The notes under the pieces: model-generated | Databases searched by the model: none | What the model was told of the DNA's origin: nothing | The model's input: the letters and a program-made list of their open reading frames with translations, nothing else | Shown here: positions 1 to 14,307 of the stretch, one piece after another | How the letters are laid out: each line of letters begins with the position of its first letter | Numbering within the stretch: position 1 is the first letter of the stretch | Program-made: the position numbers and the translations under genes | Origin: Micromonospora sp. BL4 | GTDB lineage: Bacteria > Actinomycetota > Actinomycetes > Mycobacteriales > Micromonosporaceae | Assembly (NCBI RefSeq): GCF_003667505.1 | Contig: NZ_RCVJ01000099.1 | Coordinates: forward strand, 1 to 54,642 | Direction of reading: 5' to 3' | DNA: 54,642 nt

Positions 1-38
1 GACCTGGGCGGAAGGGGGTGGCTGTCGGTGGACGGGGA

Positions 39-54
39 TAGGCTTGTCGTCGTG
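39..54 (+). promoter_or_regulatory. Putative -10 box with leaderless start upstream of mfd
   Basis: TAGGCT at 39-44 fits the actinobacterial -10 consensus TANNNT. A GTG lies exactly 7 nt later at 52. No convincing -35 box is visible. Transcription would start at or next to the GTG, giving either a leaderless short ORF or a leader of about 67 nt before the mfd ATG at 119. Confidence 0.4.
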
Positions 55-114
55 CACCCCCCGTCCGACCGGACGAGGGGCAGCCGTCGTGTGCGTCGAC
101 TCCCCTGGAAGTGA
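52..114 (+). CDS. Possible 20-aa leaderless upstream ORF of mfd
   Basis: This GTG-initiated frame (GTG CAC CCC CCG ...) ends with TGA at 112-114, only 4 nt before the mfd ATG at 119 and inside its ribosome binding region (GGAAG at 107-111). The placement would allow translational coupling to mfd. The evidence is the -10 spacing and the stop position only. The peptide (MHPPSDRTRGSRRV...) has no recognisable feature and may be chance. Confidence 0.25.
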   Translation: MHPPSDRTRGSRRVRRLPWK

Positions 115-118
115 TCAC

Positions 119-3754
<3,636 letters not shown>

Positions 3755-3869
3755 GCCCGGGGCTTTCGATCAGGGTGGTGTCGGGCGCGCCGGCGCCATC
3801 CTGGTCGCCCCGGGCCTGTGCGGTGGGGGGCGTCACAGCGACGCGTCCTGCCGTGAGAGAGTGACCGTC

Positions 3870-4646
3870 ATGCGTGCTCGCCGTCTTGTCGCCGTCGCCA
3901 GCGTGGCGGTCGGTCTCGTCGCCCTGTCCGGTTGCCGTGCCGAGCCCGGTATCGCCGCCTACGTCGGTGACCACCGCATCACCGATGACCGGGTCGCCGC
4001 CGTGCTGAAGGATCTGCGCGACAAGAACCCGAAGCCGACCGCGTCGCCGACCGCGTCGCCCACCACCGCGGGCCAGCCCGCGCCGCCGGAGCCGCAGCTG
4101 CCCGGCGCCGTTCAGGTGACCAGCGTGCTGGTGCTGAGTGAGGTGTGCGAGCGGATCTCCGCCGAGAAGAACTACCAGCCGCGCGGCCAGGTGCCGCGCG
4201 AGCAGGTCGCTGAGGTTCTCGGGCTGGAGCCCGGGACCGGGTACGTGCGGGAGATGGCCGACCTCTACACCTGCCTGTCCGGTGTGCCGTCCGAGCCGGT
4301 CGCGCCGACCGCGCAGGAGATGGCCACCCTCATCGGGGTCGGCCGCGAGGCGGGCCAGATCCCGGCCAACATGACCGACGAGGACGCCGCCCGCCAACTC
4401 GACGGCGAGCAGCTGCGCGGCGCGCTGGCCACCCGACGGTCGCTGGTCGAGGCGGCCGAAGGCTACGACGTGACGGTCAGCCCCCGCTACCGCCCACTCG
4501 AGTTCCCGGTGCTGAGCTTCCCCGGTGACGTGCCCGCCGTGAGCGTGCCGCTGGGTGAGCTGGGCTCCGACGCGGTCACCGACATCTCCACCCCGGAGCC
4601 GGTCGGGTCGACCGCCACTCCGGAGGCTGAGGGCACGGCCAGCTGA
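3870..4646 (+). CDS. SurA N-terminal-like lipoprotein
   Basis: This predicted exported lipoprotein has 258 residues. The N-terminus is a short basic stretch and a hydrophobic segment ending in the lipobox LSGC, with Cys22 as the likely lipidated residue. The mature protein begins with a SurA-like N-terminal helical segment (VGDHRITDDRVAAVL) followed by a Pro/Thr/Ala-rich linker near 52-75. No PPIase (rotamase) domain is present, so any chaperone role is inferred from the N-terminal similarity alone. An in-frame GTG at 3861 is an alternative start. It lies 115 bp after mfd and stops 2 bp before mazG, so it is probably cotranscribed with mazG. Confidence 0.8.
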   Translation: MRARRLVAVASVAVGLVALSGCRAEPGIAAYVGDHRITDDRVAAVLKDLRDKNPKPTASPTASPTTAGQPAPPEPQLPGAVQVTSVLVLSEVCERISAEKNYQPRGQVPREQVAEVLGLEPGTGYVREMADLYTCLSGVPSEPVAPTAQEMATLIGVGREAGQIPANMTDEDAARQLDGEQLRGALATRRSLVEAAEGYDVTVSPRYRPLEFPVLSFPGDVPAVSVPLGELGSDAVTDISTPEPVGSTATPEAEGTAS

Positions 4647-4648
4647 GC

Positions 4649-5635
4649 ATGACGGCACGGATCATCCTGCTGGTCACCTCGCCCCGACTGCCGGCCGGTC
4701 TGCTGACCTCGGCCGCCTGGGATGTCGTACGCCAGCATCCGGTGCTGGCCGGCGCGGAGAGCGAGTTGGCCACGGCCGTGCGGCAGGCGGGCCCCGAGGT
4801 CACGATCGTGGACGGCCCGGCGACGCAGCCGCTGCTGGACGCGGTCGCGGCGCATGGCGCTGCGGTCTGGCTGGCCGGCCCGGCGGGCGACGAGTCCCTG
4901 GCCCGGCAGCTGGGTCTGCGGCTGGCCAGGGAGCCGGGGTTGGCCGAGTTGGAGCTGATGTACGGCTCGTGGGATCCGCCGGGCGCCCGGCTGCTCGACG
5001 CGGTGGCCGTGCTGGACCGGTTGGCGTCGCCGGGGGGTGACCCGTGGAAGCGGGCGCAGACGCACCGCAGCCTCGCCGGTTATCTGCTGGAGGAGAGCTA
5101 CGAGGCGTACGACGCGATCAGCGCCGGCGACACCGATGCGCTGCGCGAGGAGCTGGGTGACGTGCTGCTCCAGGTGGTGCTGCACGCCCGGCTCGCCGAG
5201 GAACTGCCCGAGGGCGAGCGGTGGAACGTCGACGACGTGGCGGGTGGCCTGGTCGACAAGATGATCCGGCGCAATCCGCACGTCTTCGCCGGTGCGGAGG
5301 CGGGCACGCTGGAGGAGATCACCGCCAACTGGGAGCGGATCAAGCGGGCCGAGAAGGCGCGCGACTCGGTGCTGGACGGCGTGGCGTTGAGCCAGCCCGC
5401 CCTCGCCCTGGCCGCGACGATCCTGGACCGCGCCGCACGGGTCGGGCTCGCCGTCCCGCCGCCGCTGGCCGACTCACAGGTGGACCCGGAGGCGAGGCTC
5501 GGCGCCAGCCTGCTGGCCACGGTGGCGGCGGCCCGCCAGGCCGACCTGGACCCGGAGGCCGCCCTGCGCCGCACCACCCTCGCCTACGCCGAGGCGGTCC
5601 GCGCCGCCGAGCGCCCCACCCCGCCCGCCGACTGA
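4649..5635 (+). CDS. mazG: Nucleoside triphosphate pyrophosphohydrolase MazG
   Basis: MazG hydrolyses (d)NTPs, including damaged nucleotides, to the monophosphates and pyrophosphate. This 328-residue form resembles the actinobacterial version with an extra N-terminal domain of about 105 residues of unclear role. The all-alpha MazG fold follows: the PWKRAQTHRSL segment begins near 132, and the metal-binding pattern ExxE...ExxD is seen as Glu149/Glu152 and Glu168/Asp171. The usual Cys of the CPWD motif is replaced (GDPWK). The start ATG lies 2 bp after the preceding stop, indicating coupling. The mfd-mazG association is shared with mycobacteria. Confidence 0.95.
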   Translation: MTARIILLVTSPRLPAGLLTSAAWDVVRQHPVLAGAESELATAVRQAGPEVTIVDGPATQPLLDAVAAHGAAVWLAGPAGDESLARQLGLRLAREPGLAELELMYGSWDPPGARLLDAVAVLDRLASPGGDPWKRAQTHRSLAGYLLEESYEAYDAISAGDTDALREELGDVLLQVVLHARLAEELPEGERWNVDDVAGGLVDKMIRRNPHVFAGAEAGTLEEITANWERIKRAEKARDSVLDGVALSQPALALAATILDRAARVGLAVPPPLADSQVDPEARLGASLLATVAAARQADLDPEAALRRTTLAYAEAVRAAERPTPPAD

Positions 5636-5639
5636 CGAC

Positions 5640-5699
5640 GTTGATCAAGAGGTTCGCGTCACTTCCAGGCCGGATCCTGACGCAAACCTCTTGATCAAC
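5640..5699. repeat. Intergenic inverted repeat, 22-nt arms
   Basis: Two 22-nt arms (5640-5661 and 5678-5699) built on TTGATCAAGAGGTT are complementary apart from one position and enclose 16 nt. The element begins 4 bp after the mazG stop and ends about 25 bp before the DUF885 promoter. It could act as a terminator, although it has no T-tract, or be a copy of a dispersed palindromic repeat. TTGATCAA is itself palindromic. Confidence 0.75.
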
Positions 5700-5722
5700 A
5701 CGGCTGGCCGAGGGGTGGTCGG

Positions 5723-5737
5723 TAGGGTCGGGGGGTG
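5723..5737 (+). promoter_or_regulatory. Leaderless-type promoter of the DUF885 gene
   Basis: TAGGGT at 5723-5728 is separated by 6 nt from the GTG start at 5735. There is no Shine-Dalgarno sequence, consistent with a leaderless transcript. Confidence 0.5.
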
Positions 5738-7354
5738 GAAGCGTTCGGGGTTCTGGCGGAGCGGGTCGTCGAGGCGTTGTTGGAGACGCGGCCGGGGGTG
5801 GCGACCGCGGCGGGGGATCACCGGTACGACGACCGGCTGCCGGATCTGTCCCCCGGGGCGCTGGCCACCGACCGGGCGATGCTCTCCGACGCGGCGAACG
5901 CACTGTCCGAACTGGACCCCGACTCGCTGGACGTCGAGGAGCAGGTCGACCATGCGCTGCTCACCTCGTTCGTCGACCGGGAGCTGTTCGAGCTGACCGA
6001 GATCCGGTCGCACGAGTGGGACCCTCTGCGTCACAACCCCGGGCCGCTGCTGCACCCGTTGCTGGCCCGCCCGTACGCCCCGGCCGAGGTGCGGCTGACC
6101 CACCTCGCCGGCCGGCTCGCCGCCGTACCGGACGCCCTCGCCACCGCCCGCGCGACGCTGCGGGACATGCCGCGGATCCACGCCGAGACGGCGGTCGGGC
6201 AGTTCACCGGCACGGCCGCGCTGATCCGCGACGAGCTGCCGCCGCTGCTCGCCCAGGCGCCCGGCAGCCTCGACCGGGTGGAGCCGGCGGCGACCGCGGC
6301 GATCGCCGCGCTGGAGGAGTTCGTCGCCTGGCTGCGCACCGGCCTGGCCGCCGACAGCGGCCCCGGTCGTGACCCCCGCCTGGGCCGCCGCCGCTGGGAG
6401 GCCCGGCTCTGGCACACCCTGGACACCGAACTGGGCGCCGCCGAGATCCAGCGCCGCGCCTGGGCCAACCTGGACCGGGTCACCGCGGAGATCCGCGAGG
6501 CGTCCGTCGAGCTGGTCGGCGGCGGGGCGGACGACGCGACGGTACGCCGGGCGCTGGACGTGCTCGCCGCCGAGCACCCGGACGACCGGACCATCGTCGA
6601 GCTGGCCGGCGTGACCCTGGACGAGGCGACCGACTTCGTCCGCGCGCACGACCTGGTCAGCCTGGTCGACGACCGGTGCGTGATCCAGGAGATGCCGGAG
6701 TTCGCCCGGGGCGTCGCGGTGGCGTACTGCGACTCGCCCGGCCCGCTGGAGACCGCGGCCCTGCCGACGTTCTACTGCATCGCGCCCACCCCCACCGACT
6801 GGCCGGCGCACCGCGTCGAGTCGTTCTACCGCGAGTACAACGACCACATGATCCGCAACCTGACCGTGCACGAGGCGATGCCCGGGCACTTCCTCCAGCT
6901 CGCCCACGCCCGCCGCTACGTCGGTGGCACCCGGGTCCGGGCGCTGGCCGAGTCGGGCCCGTTCATCGAGGGCTGGGCCGTTTACGCCGAGGAGCTGATG
7001 GCCGGGCTCGGCTTCGGTGGCCTGCCGGTGCGGTTGCAGCAGCTCAAGATGCAGCTACGGATGACCATCAACGCGCTGCTCGACCAGTTGGTGCACGCCG
7101 AGGACCTGCCCGAGGCCGAGGCGATGGCCCTGATGACCGGGCGCGGCTTCCAGGAGGAGGGCGAGGCTGCCGGCAAGTGGCGCCGGTCGCTGCTCACGTC
7201 CACGCAGCTCTCCACCTACTTCGTGGGGTACAGCGAGGTGGCCGAGATCGCCGCCGCCCGCCCGCACGGGGTGTCGGTGCGTGACTGGCACGACGCGATG
7301 CTCGCCCACGACTGCCCGCCCCCGCGCCACCTGCGCACCCTGCTCGGCGTCTGA
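5735..7354 (+). CDS. DUF885 family protein (peptidase-like)
   Basis: This 539-residue protein belongs to the DUF885 family, whose members look like zinc-dependent peptidases of mostly unknown substrate. The supporting motif is HEAMPGH at residues 379-385, with a downstream Glu in EGWAVYAEEL near residue 412. Together these make a plausible HExxxGH + E metal site. No signal peptide or membrane segment is visible, so it is probably cytoplasmic. It is expressed from its own leaderless-type promoter and converges on nudC, with a 44-bp gap containing a short inverted repeat. The substrate cannot be deduced here. Confidence 0.85.
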   Translation: MEAFGVLAERVVEALLETRPGVATAAGDHRYDDRLPDLSPGALATDRAMLSDAANALSELDPDSLDVEEQVDHALLTSFVDRELFELTEIRSHEWDPLRHNPGPLLHPLLARPYAPAEVRLTHLAGRLAAVPDALATARATLRDMPRIHAETAVGQFTGTAALIRDELPPLLAQAPGSLDRVEPAATAAIAALEEFVAWLRTGLAADSGPGRDPRLGRRRWEARLWHTLDTELGAAEIQRRAWANLDRVTAEIREASVELVGGGADDATVRRALDVLAAEHPDDRTIVELAGVTLDEATDFVRAHDLVSLVDDRCVIQEMPEFARGVAVAYCDSPGPLETAALPTFYCIAPTPTDWPAHRVESFYREYNDHMIRNLTVHEAMPGHFLQLAHARRYVGGTRVRALAESGPFIEGWAVYAEELMAGLGFGGLPVRLQQLKMQLRMTINALLDQLVHAEDLPEAEAMALMTGRGFQEEGEAAGKWRRSLLTSTQLSTYFVGYSEVAEIAAARPHGVSVRDWHDAMLAHDCPPPRHLRTLLGV

Positions 7355-7398
7355 CCCACCCCCGGTCGAGGCCCGCCGACCGGTCGCGGTCACGGCGG

Positions 7399-10451
<3,053 letters not shown>

Positions 10452-10481
10452 AAGGTTGTCGGGAAGCCTCGGGGGAGGGGT

Positions 10482-11129
10482 GTGACGATGCAGCAGCGCC
10501 GCACACCGGGTGGTCAGCGTCCCGCCCGCCGACCGGGTCAGTCCGGTCGGCCGGGTGGTGGCCGCGCCACTCGGGGATCGGTCCGGGAGGCCGGCGTACG
10601 CGCCGAGCCGCGCGGCGCCGCTGGTCGGGCGCCGGGCGCGGCCCGGGGCGCCGAGGCGGTGCGCTCCGCGAACCGTCCGGCCGCCGCTCGACGCACCGCC
10701 ACCGGTGGTGCCGTCAAACGGCTCGCCGCACCCCACCCCCGTCGCTTCACCGGCCGGGCCACCGTGTTGTTCGCGGTCCTGATCGCACTCGCTCTGGCCT
10801 ACACCTACCCGGTTCGGGTCTACCTGGACCAGCAGGCCGACATCGAGCGGATGGAGGCCGCCCAGGCGGCGCAGGAAGAAGAGATCGGCAAGCTCGCCGC
10901 CGAGGCCGCCAAATGGAAGGACAAGGCGTACATCGAGACCAAAGCCCGGGAGCGGTTCTTCATGGGCCGGCCGGGCGAGAAGATGATGGTGGTGCTGCAC
11001 GACCCGGAGGGCGCCGCCCGGGACGCCGGAAAGCCGGACGGGCCGGCCGCCCCGACCGGTCCGGTGACCTGGTACGACACGCTCTGGTCGAGCGTTCAGG
11101 CGGCGGACAGCCAGCAACCCGGCAAGTGA
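10482..11129 (+). CDS. Septum formation initiator (FtsB/DivIC-like)
   Basis: This single-pass division protein has 215 residues. An unusually long basic, Arg/Gly/Pro/Ala-rich cytoplasmic N-terminus (1-90) precedes one membrane segment (about 92-110), an extracytoplasmic coiled coil (about 115-148) and the family signature IETKARERFFMGRPGE (151-166). The family links FtsL and FtsQ in the divisome. The start is GTG 10482 or the ATG two codons later, behind GGGGAGGGG. It follows eno by 30 bp and is probably cotranscribed with it. The C-terminal tail is Pro/Ala rich. Confidence 0.88.
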   Translation: MTMQQRRTPGGQRPARRPGQSGRPGGGRATRGSVREAGVRAEPRGAAGRAPGAARGAEAVRSANRPAAARRTATGGAVKRLAAPHPRRFTGRATVLFAVLIALALAYTYPVRVYLDQQADIERMEAAQAAQEEEIGKLAAEAAKWKDKAYIETKARERFFMGRPGEKMMVVLHDPEGAARDAGKPDGPAAPTGPVTWYDTLWSSVQAADSQQPGK

Positions 11130-11163
11130 GCCACCGATCAGCGCACCAGGAGAGATGGGCACC

Positions 11164-11721
11164 GTGACTGTCGCACCACCGCCGGAGTCGGCGGCGGATT
11201 CCGTACCCCTGCCGCACCGCGAGCCGGCCACCGAGGCCGACCTGGCCGCGGTGGCCGCGCAGCTCGGCCGCCCGCCCCGTGGGACCCGGGCGGTGGCGCA
11301 CCGCTGCCCGTGTGGCCTGCCGGACGTGGTGGAGACGACGCCCCGCCTCGCCGACGGCACCCCGTTCCCGACGCTGTACTACCTGACCTGTCCCAGGGCC
11401 ACGGCGGCGTGCAGCCGGCTGGAGTCGGCCGGGCTGATGAAGGAGATGGCCGACCGGCTGACGACGGATCCGGAGCTGGCCGCCCACTACCGGGCGGCGC
11501 ACGAGGACTACCTCACCCGCCGGGAGGCGATCGGCGAGGTGCCCGAGATCGCCGGCATCTCGGCCGGCGGGATGCCCGGCCGGGTGAAGTGCCTGCACGT
11601 GCACCTGGGGCACGCGCTGGGTGCCGGCCCCGGGGTGAACCCGTTCGGCGACGAGACGCTGGCGCTGGTCGAACCCTGGTGGACGGCCGGCCCGTGCGTG
11701 GACGTGCCGGCGGGCGAATGA
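11164..11721 (+). CDS. DUF501 family protein
   Basis: This protein belongs to DUF501, a small actinobacterial and bacterial family of unknown biochemical role that is regularly found beside eno and ppx. Conserved cysteine pairs (RCPCGLP, CPRATAAC) and the motif GRVKCLHVHLGH are visible and suggest a metal or redox site; this is inference. I prefer GTG 11164 because AGGAGA (11148-11153) is 10 nt upstream. The alternative ATG at 11155 is almost touching that sequence. The stop overlaps the next start (ATGA), so translation is coupled to the acetyltransferase. Confidence 0.9.
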   Translation: MTVAPPPESAADSVPLPHREPATEADLAAVAAQLGRPPRGTRAVAHRCPCGLPDVVETTPRLADGTPFPTLYYLTCPRATAACSRLESAGLMKEMADRLTTDPELAAHYRAAHEDYLTRREAIGEVPEIAGISAGGMPGRVKCLHVHLGHALGAGPGVNPFGDETLALVEPWWTAGPCVDVPAGE

Positions 11722-12254
11722 GCGGGCAGGCCGGGGCCTCGGCACCCGAGAGTCAGATCCTGGTGCGGCGGGCCCGCACCGGGGACGTGCGGGGCATTCG
11801 GCGGCTGGTCGACACGTACACCGACGACCGGCGGCTGCTGAGCAAGGCCACCGTCACCCTCTACGAGGACGTGCAGGAGTTCCGGGTGGCGGTCCGCGCC
11901 GGGGACGACGCCGTGGTGGGCTGCGGGGCGCTGCACGTGATGTGGGAGGACCTGGCCGAGATCCGCACCGTCGCGGTGGATCCGTCCTGCCGGGGCCAAC
12001 GGATCGGCCACCGGCTGGTGGGTGAGCTGATCGACGCGGCCCGGGAGCTGGGCGTCGCCCGGATCTTCGTGCTCACGTTCGAGACCCGGTTCTTCGCCTC
12101 GTTCGGGTTCCAGGCGATCGACGGCGCGCCGGTGCCGCAGCCGGTCTACGAGCAGTTGCTGCGCTCGTACGACGAGGGTGTCGCGGAGTTCCTGGACCTG
12201 GAGCGGGTCAAGCCGAACACGCTGGGCAACACCCGGATGCTGCTGCGGCTCTAG
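11718..12254 (+). CDS. argA: Amino-acid N-acetyltransferase (short ArgA type)
   Basis: This 178-residue GNAT-fold protein closely follows the pattern of the mycobacterial stand-alone ArgA (Rv2747), which acetylates glutamate or glutamine at the entry of arginine synthesis. The acetyl-CoA loop appears as RGQRIG near residue 94. Family-specific stretches include GCGALHVMW, EIRTVAVDP, FVLTFETRFF and VKPNTLGNTRMLL. The start overlaps the DUF501 stop by ATGA. The stop TAG at 12252-12254 interlocks with the stop of the convergent gene through a palindromic CTAG. The assignment to arginine synthesis rests on family similarity, since no other arg genes are nearby. Confidence 0.85.
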   Translation: MSGQAGASAPESQILVRRARTGDVRGIRRLVDTYTDDRRLLSKATVTLYEDVQEFRVAVRAGDDAVVGCGALHVMWEDLAEIRTVAVDPSCRGQRIGHRLVGELIDAARELGVARIFVLTFETRFFASFGFQAIDGAPVPQPVYEQLLRSYDEGVAEFLDLERVKPNTLGNTRMLLRL

Positions 12255-13144
12255 GTGGTGGCCTTGCGGGGGTGCGCGGCGAAGAACTCCCACATCAGGT
12301 CGGTGGCGGACAGACCCGCGGTGGGTGCGGCGAGCTGACCGGTTGTCGCACCCGGCCAGCTGTGGCCCATGCTGGCGATCGTGTAGATGCTGACGTCGCT
12401 GCCGTCCGCGCAGCGGGCCATGGTCCGGGTGACTCCCGGCACTCCGGACGCCTTGGGGCTGGGCTTGCACCGGAGTCGCTGCTGCCAGGTCCGCATGCCC
12501 GCCTCGAAGACCGAGTCGTTCCGGTCCTGGGACCCGATGAAGGTGATCACCGAAACGGGGCTCTTCGGTACGTAGTTCTCGGGCGTGGTCAGGGGACCGC
12601 TGTAGCCGCCGCTGACCACTCCGATCGCGGCGAAACGGCCCGTACTCTCCACCGCCGCCCGGAAACTCATGTCGGCGCCGTTCGAGATGCCGGTGAGGAA
12701 GACCCGGGTCGGGTCCACCCGCCAGGTCTGCACCAGGTGGTCGGTGAGGGCGTTGAGGAAGCCGACGTCGTCCGCCTTGCCGCAGCAGATCAGCGCGTTG
12801 AAGCCGCCGGCGTTCCCGTCGGGGTAGGCGACCAGGACGTTGTCCTTGTCGGCCTTGGCGTCCAGACTGGTCAGCTCCCGCATGGCGGAGCCGGTTCCGG
12901 GATAGAAGTGCATCGCGATGACCAGCGCGGGCGACCGGCTGGGGTCGTACCCGGGTGGTGCGTGCAGCAGGTAGGTGCGGTCCAGCCCGTTGTGCTTCAG
13001 GGTGAGCCGGTGGTCGCCCGGCGCCGGGCGTTCGACCGACGGGGACGGTGCGGCCGGCGGGGCCGACGACGGCTCCCCCCGCTCGCAGGCCGCGACGGCC
13101 ACGATGAGACAGAGCCCCGTCAACACTGCCATCGTCCGACGCAC
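12251..13144 (-). CDS. Exported alpha/beta hydrolase, PHB-depolymerase/esterase-like lipoprotein
   Basis: This 297-residue protein begins, from GTG 13144 with GGGGGG 9 nt upstream, with a signal peptide and lipobox VAAC (Cys20). The catalytic nucleophile is Ser154 in GISNG. A late GHSWPG supplies the His, and an Asp in the SQDRND region could complete the triad. The fold matches LpqC/PHB-depolymerase family extracellular esterases such as feruloyl or acetylxylan esterases. A Cys-Cys pair near 120-121 and later cysteines may form disulfides. The substrate is unknown. The gene is divergent from the ArsR-like regulator, with a 97-bp shared upstream region. Confidence 0.82.
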   Translation of the reverse strand: MRRTMAVLTGLCLIVAVAACERGEPSSAPPAAPSPSVERPAPGDHRLTLKHNGLDRTYLLHAPPGYDPSRSPALVIAMHFYPGTGSAMRELTSLDAKADKDNVLVAYPDGNAGGFNALICCGKADDVGFLNALTDHLVQTWRVDPTRVFLTGISNGADMSFRAAVESTGRFAAIGVVSGGYSGPLTTPENYVPKSPVSVITFIGSQDRNDSVFEAGMRTWQQRLRCKPSPKASGVPGVTRTMARCADGSDVSIYTIASMGHSWPGATTGQLAAPTAGLSATDLMWEFFAAHPRKATT

Positions 13145-13241
13145 GCCGGCCACCCCCCGTCGATCCCGGCGTCCACACTGGAGGCGGCCGGCCTGCGGAT
13201 CAACCCTTTCGGTCCTGGCCGAAGGCAGGCAGGCTGTCTCC

Positions 13242-14294
13242 ATGCTTCGCCTCGAGCTCGGTCCGGCGGACCTGTGCCGGGTGCGGTTCGCCGACCGGCT
13301 GCACCCGGTCGGGACCGCGCTGCTGGCCAGTCAGTGGCTGCGTGATCCCACGGTCGCGGTGATGGCGCCGTCCCTGGCCGAGCACGCGATGGCTGTCGAG
13401 GCCGCCGGCGTCGCCCAGGCCGCCACCGCGATCCTGCGGCACCTTCTGCCCGGTCGGGGGAGCCTGCCGGATTTCGTCACCCCCTTCGACGGCGCGGAGT
13501 CGGTGGCGGCCGGGCTGGAGGCGATGCGGGCCACCCCGGCGCGGCGGGTCCGAGCCGAGGTAACCGCGACGTACGCCGACGTGACCGCCAGCCCGCTGCG
13601 GCGGCGGTTCGCGGCGGCCGACCCGGAGCTGCTGGACCTGTTCGGCGGGGCGGTGCACACCTGGTTCGAGGCCGTCCTGGCGCCGCACTGGCCCGACCTG
13701 GTGGCGGGGCACCGCCAGCAGGTGGCCTGCGCCAGCCAGCGGTTGGTGCGGCACGGCCTGGCCAGCCTCTTCAACGGCCTGCACCCGGCGATCCGGTGGC
13801 GGGAGCCCGTGCTGGAGGTGCGGACCTGGTGGCACGGGGAGCTGACCGGCGCCGGGCACGGACTCGTCCTGGTGCCCTCTCCGCTGGCTGGTCCCCGCCC
13901 TCGGGTGCTGGTCGAGCCGGGGCGGCCGATCCTGCTCGTCTACCCGGTGCCGATGCCTCGCCGTGCCGCCTCCGCGGCGGTCGACCGACTCGGGCGGCTG
14001 CTCGGCACCACCCGGGCGCTGGTGCTCCGTCGGCTCGCGGAGGACGGCGGGCTGACCACGACGGTGCTGGCCCGGGCCGTCGGGATCAGTCTCTCTTCGA
14101 CGTCGGAGCACGCCACCGCGCTGCGGGCGGCCGGGCTGATCGCCAGCGAACGGGACGGCGGAGCCGTCCGGCACCACCTGACACCGCTCGGCACCCACCT
14201 GTTGGGTGCGGGTTCGGAGATGCCGGCGCCGGACCTTTCCGCGGAGTGCCCCACCGCCGGACAAGCCGCCGGGCGACCGCCTGGCCTGCCGTAA
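13242..14294 (+). CDS. ArsR-like winged-helix transcriptional regulator
   Basis: This 350-residue protein has a large N-terminal region of about 250 residues with no known motif and a C-terminal winged helix. The helix-turn-helix is read in LTTTVLARAVGISLSSTSEHATALRAAGLI, about residues 277-306, followed by a wing GGAVRHHLTPLG. It belongs to the actinobacterial ArsR-like regulators that lack metal-binding cysteines. CAGGCT lies 6 nt before the ATG, a weaker -10-like box suggesting a leaderless mRNA. It may control the divergent esterase gene, but no operator is proven. It ends with TAA at 14292-14294, inside the ppx -10 box. Confidence 0.8.
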   Translation: MLRLELGPADLCRVRFADRLHPVGTALLASQWLRDPTVAVMAPSLAEHAMAVEAAGVAQAATAILRHLLPGRGSLPDFVTPFDGAESVAAGLEAMRATPARRVRAEVTATYADVTASPLRRRFAAADPELLDLFGGAVHTWFEAVLAPHWPDLVAGHRQQVACASQRLVRHGLASLFNGLHPAIRWREPVLEVRTWWHGELTGAGHGLVLVPSPLAGPRPRVLVEPGRPILLVYPVPMPRRAASAAVDRLGRLLGTTRALVLRRLAEDGGLTTTVLARAVGISLSSTSEHATALRAAGLIASERDGGAVRHHLTPLGTHLLGAGSEMPAPDLSAECPTAGQAAGRPPGLP

Positions 14295-14307
14295 GGTTGC
14301 TGCCGTG
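14292..14307 (+). promoter_or_regulatory. Leaderless-type promoter of ppx
   Basis: TAAGGT at 14292-14297 lies exactly 7 nt before GTG 14305. The first three bases are the stop codon of the preceding regulator gene, so one sequence serves as stop codon and -10 box. Confidence 0.45.
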
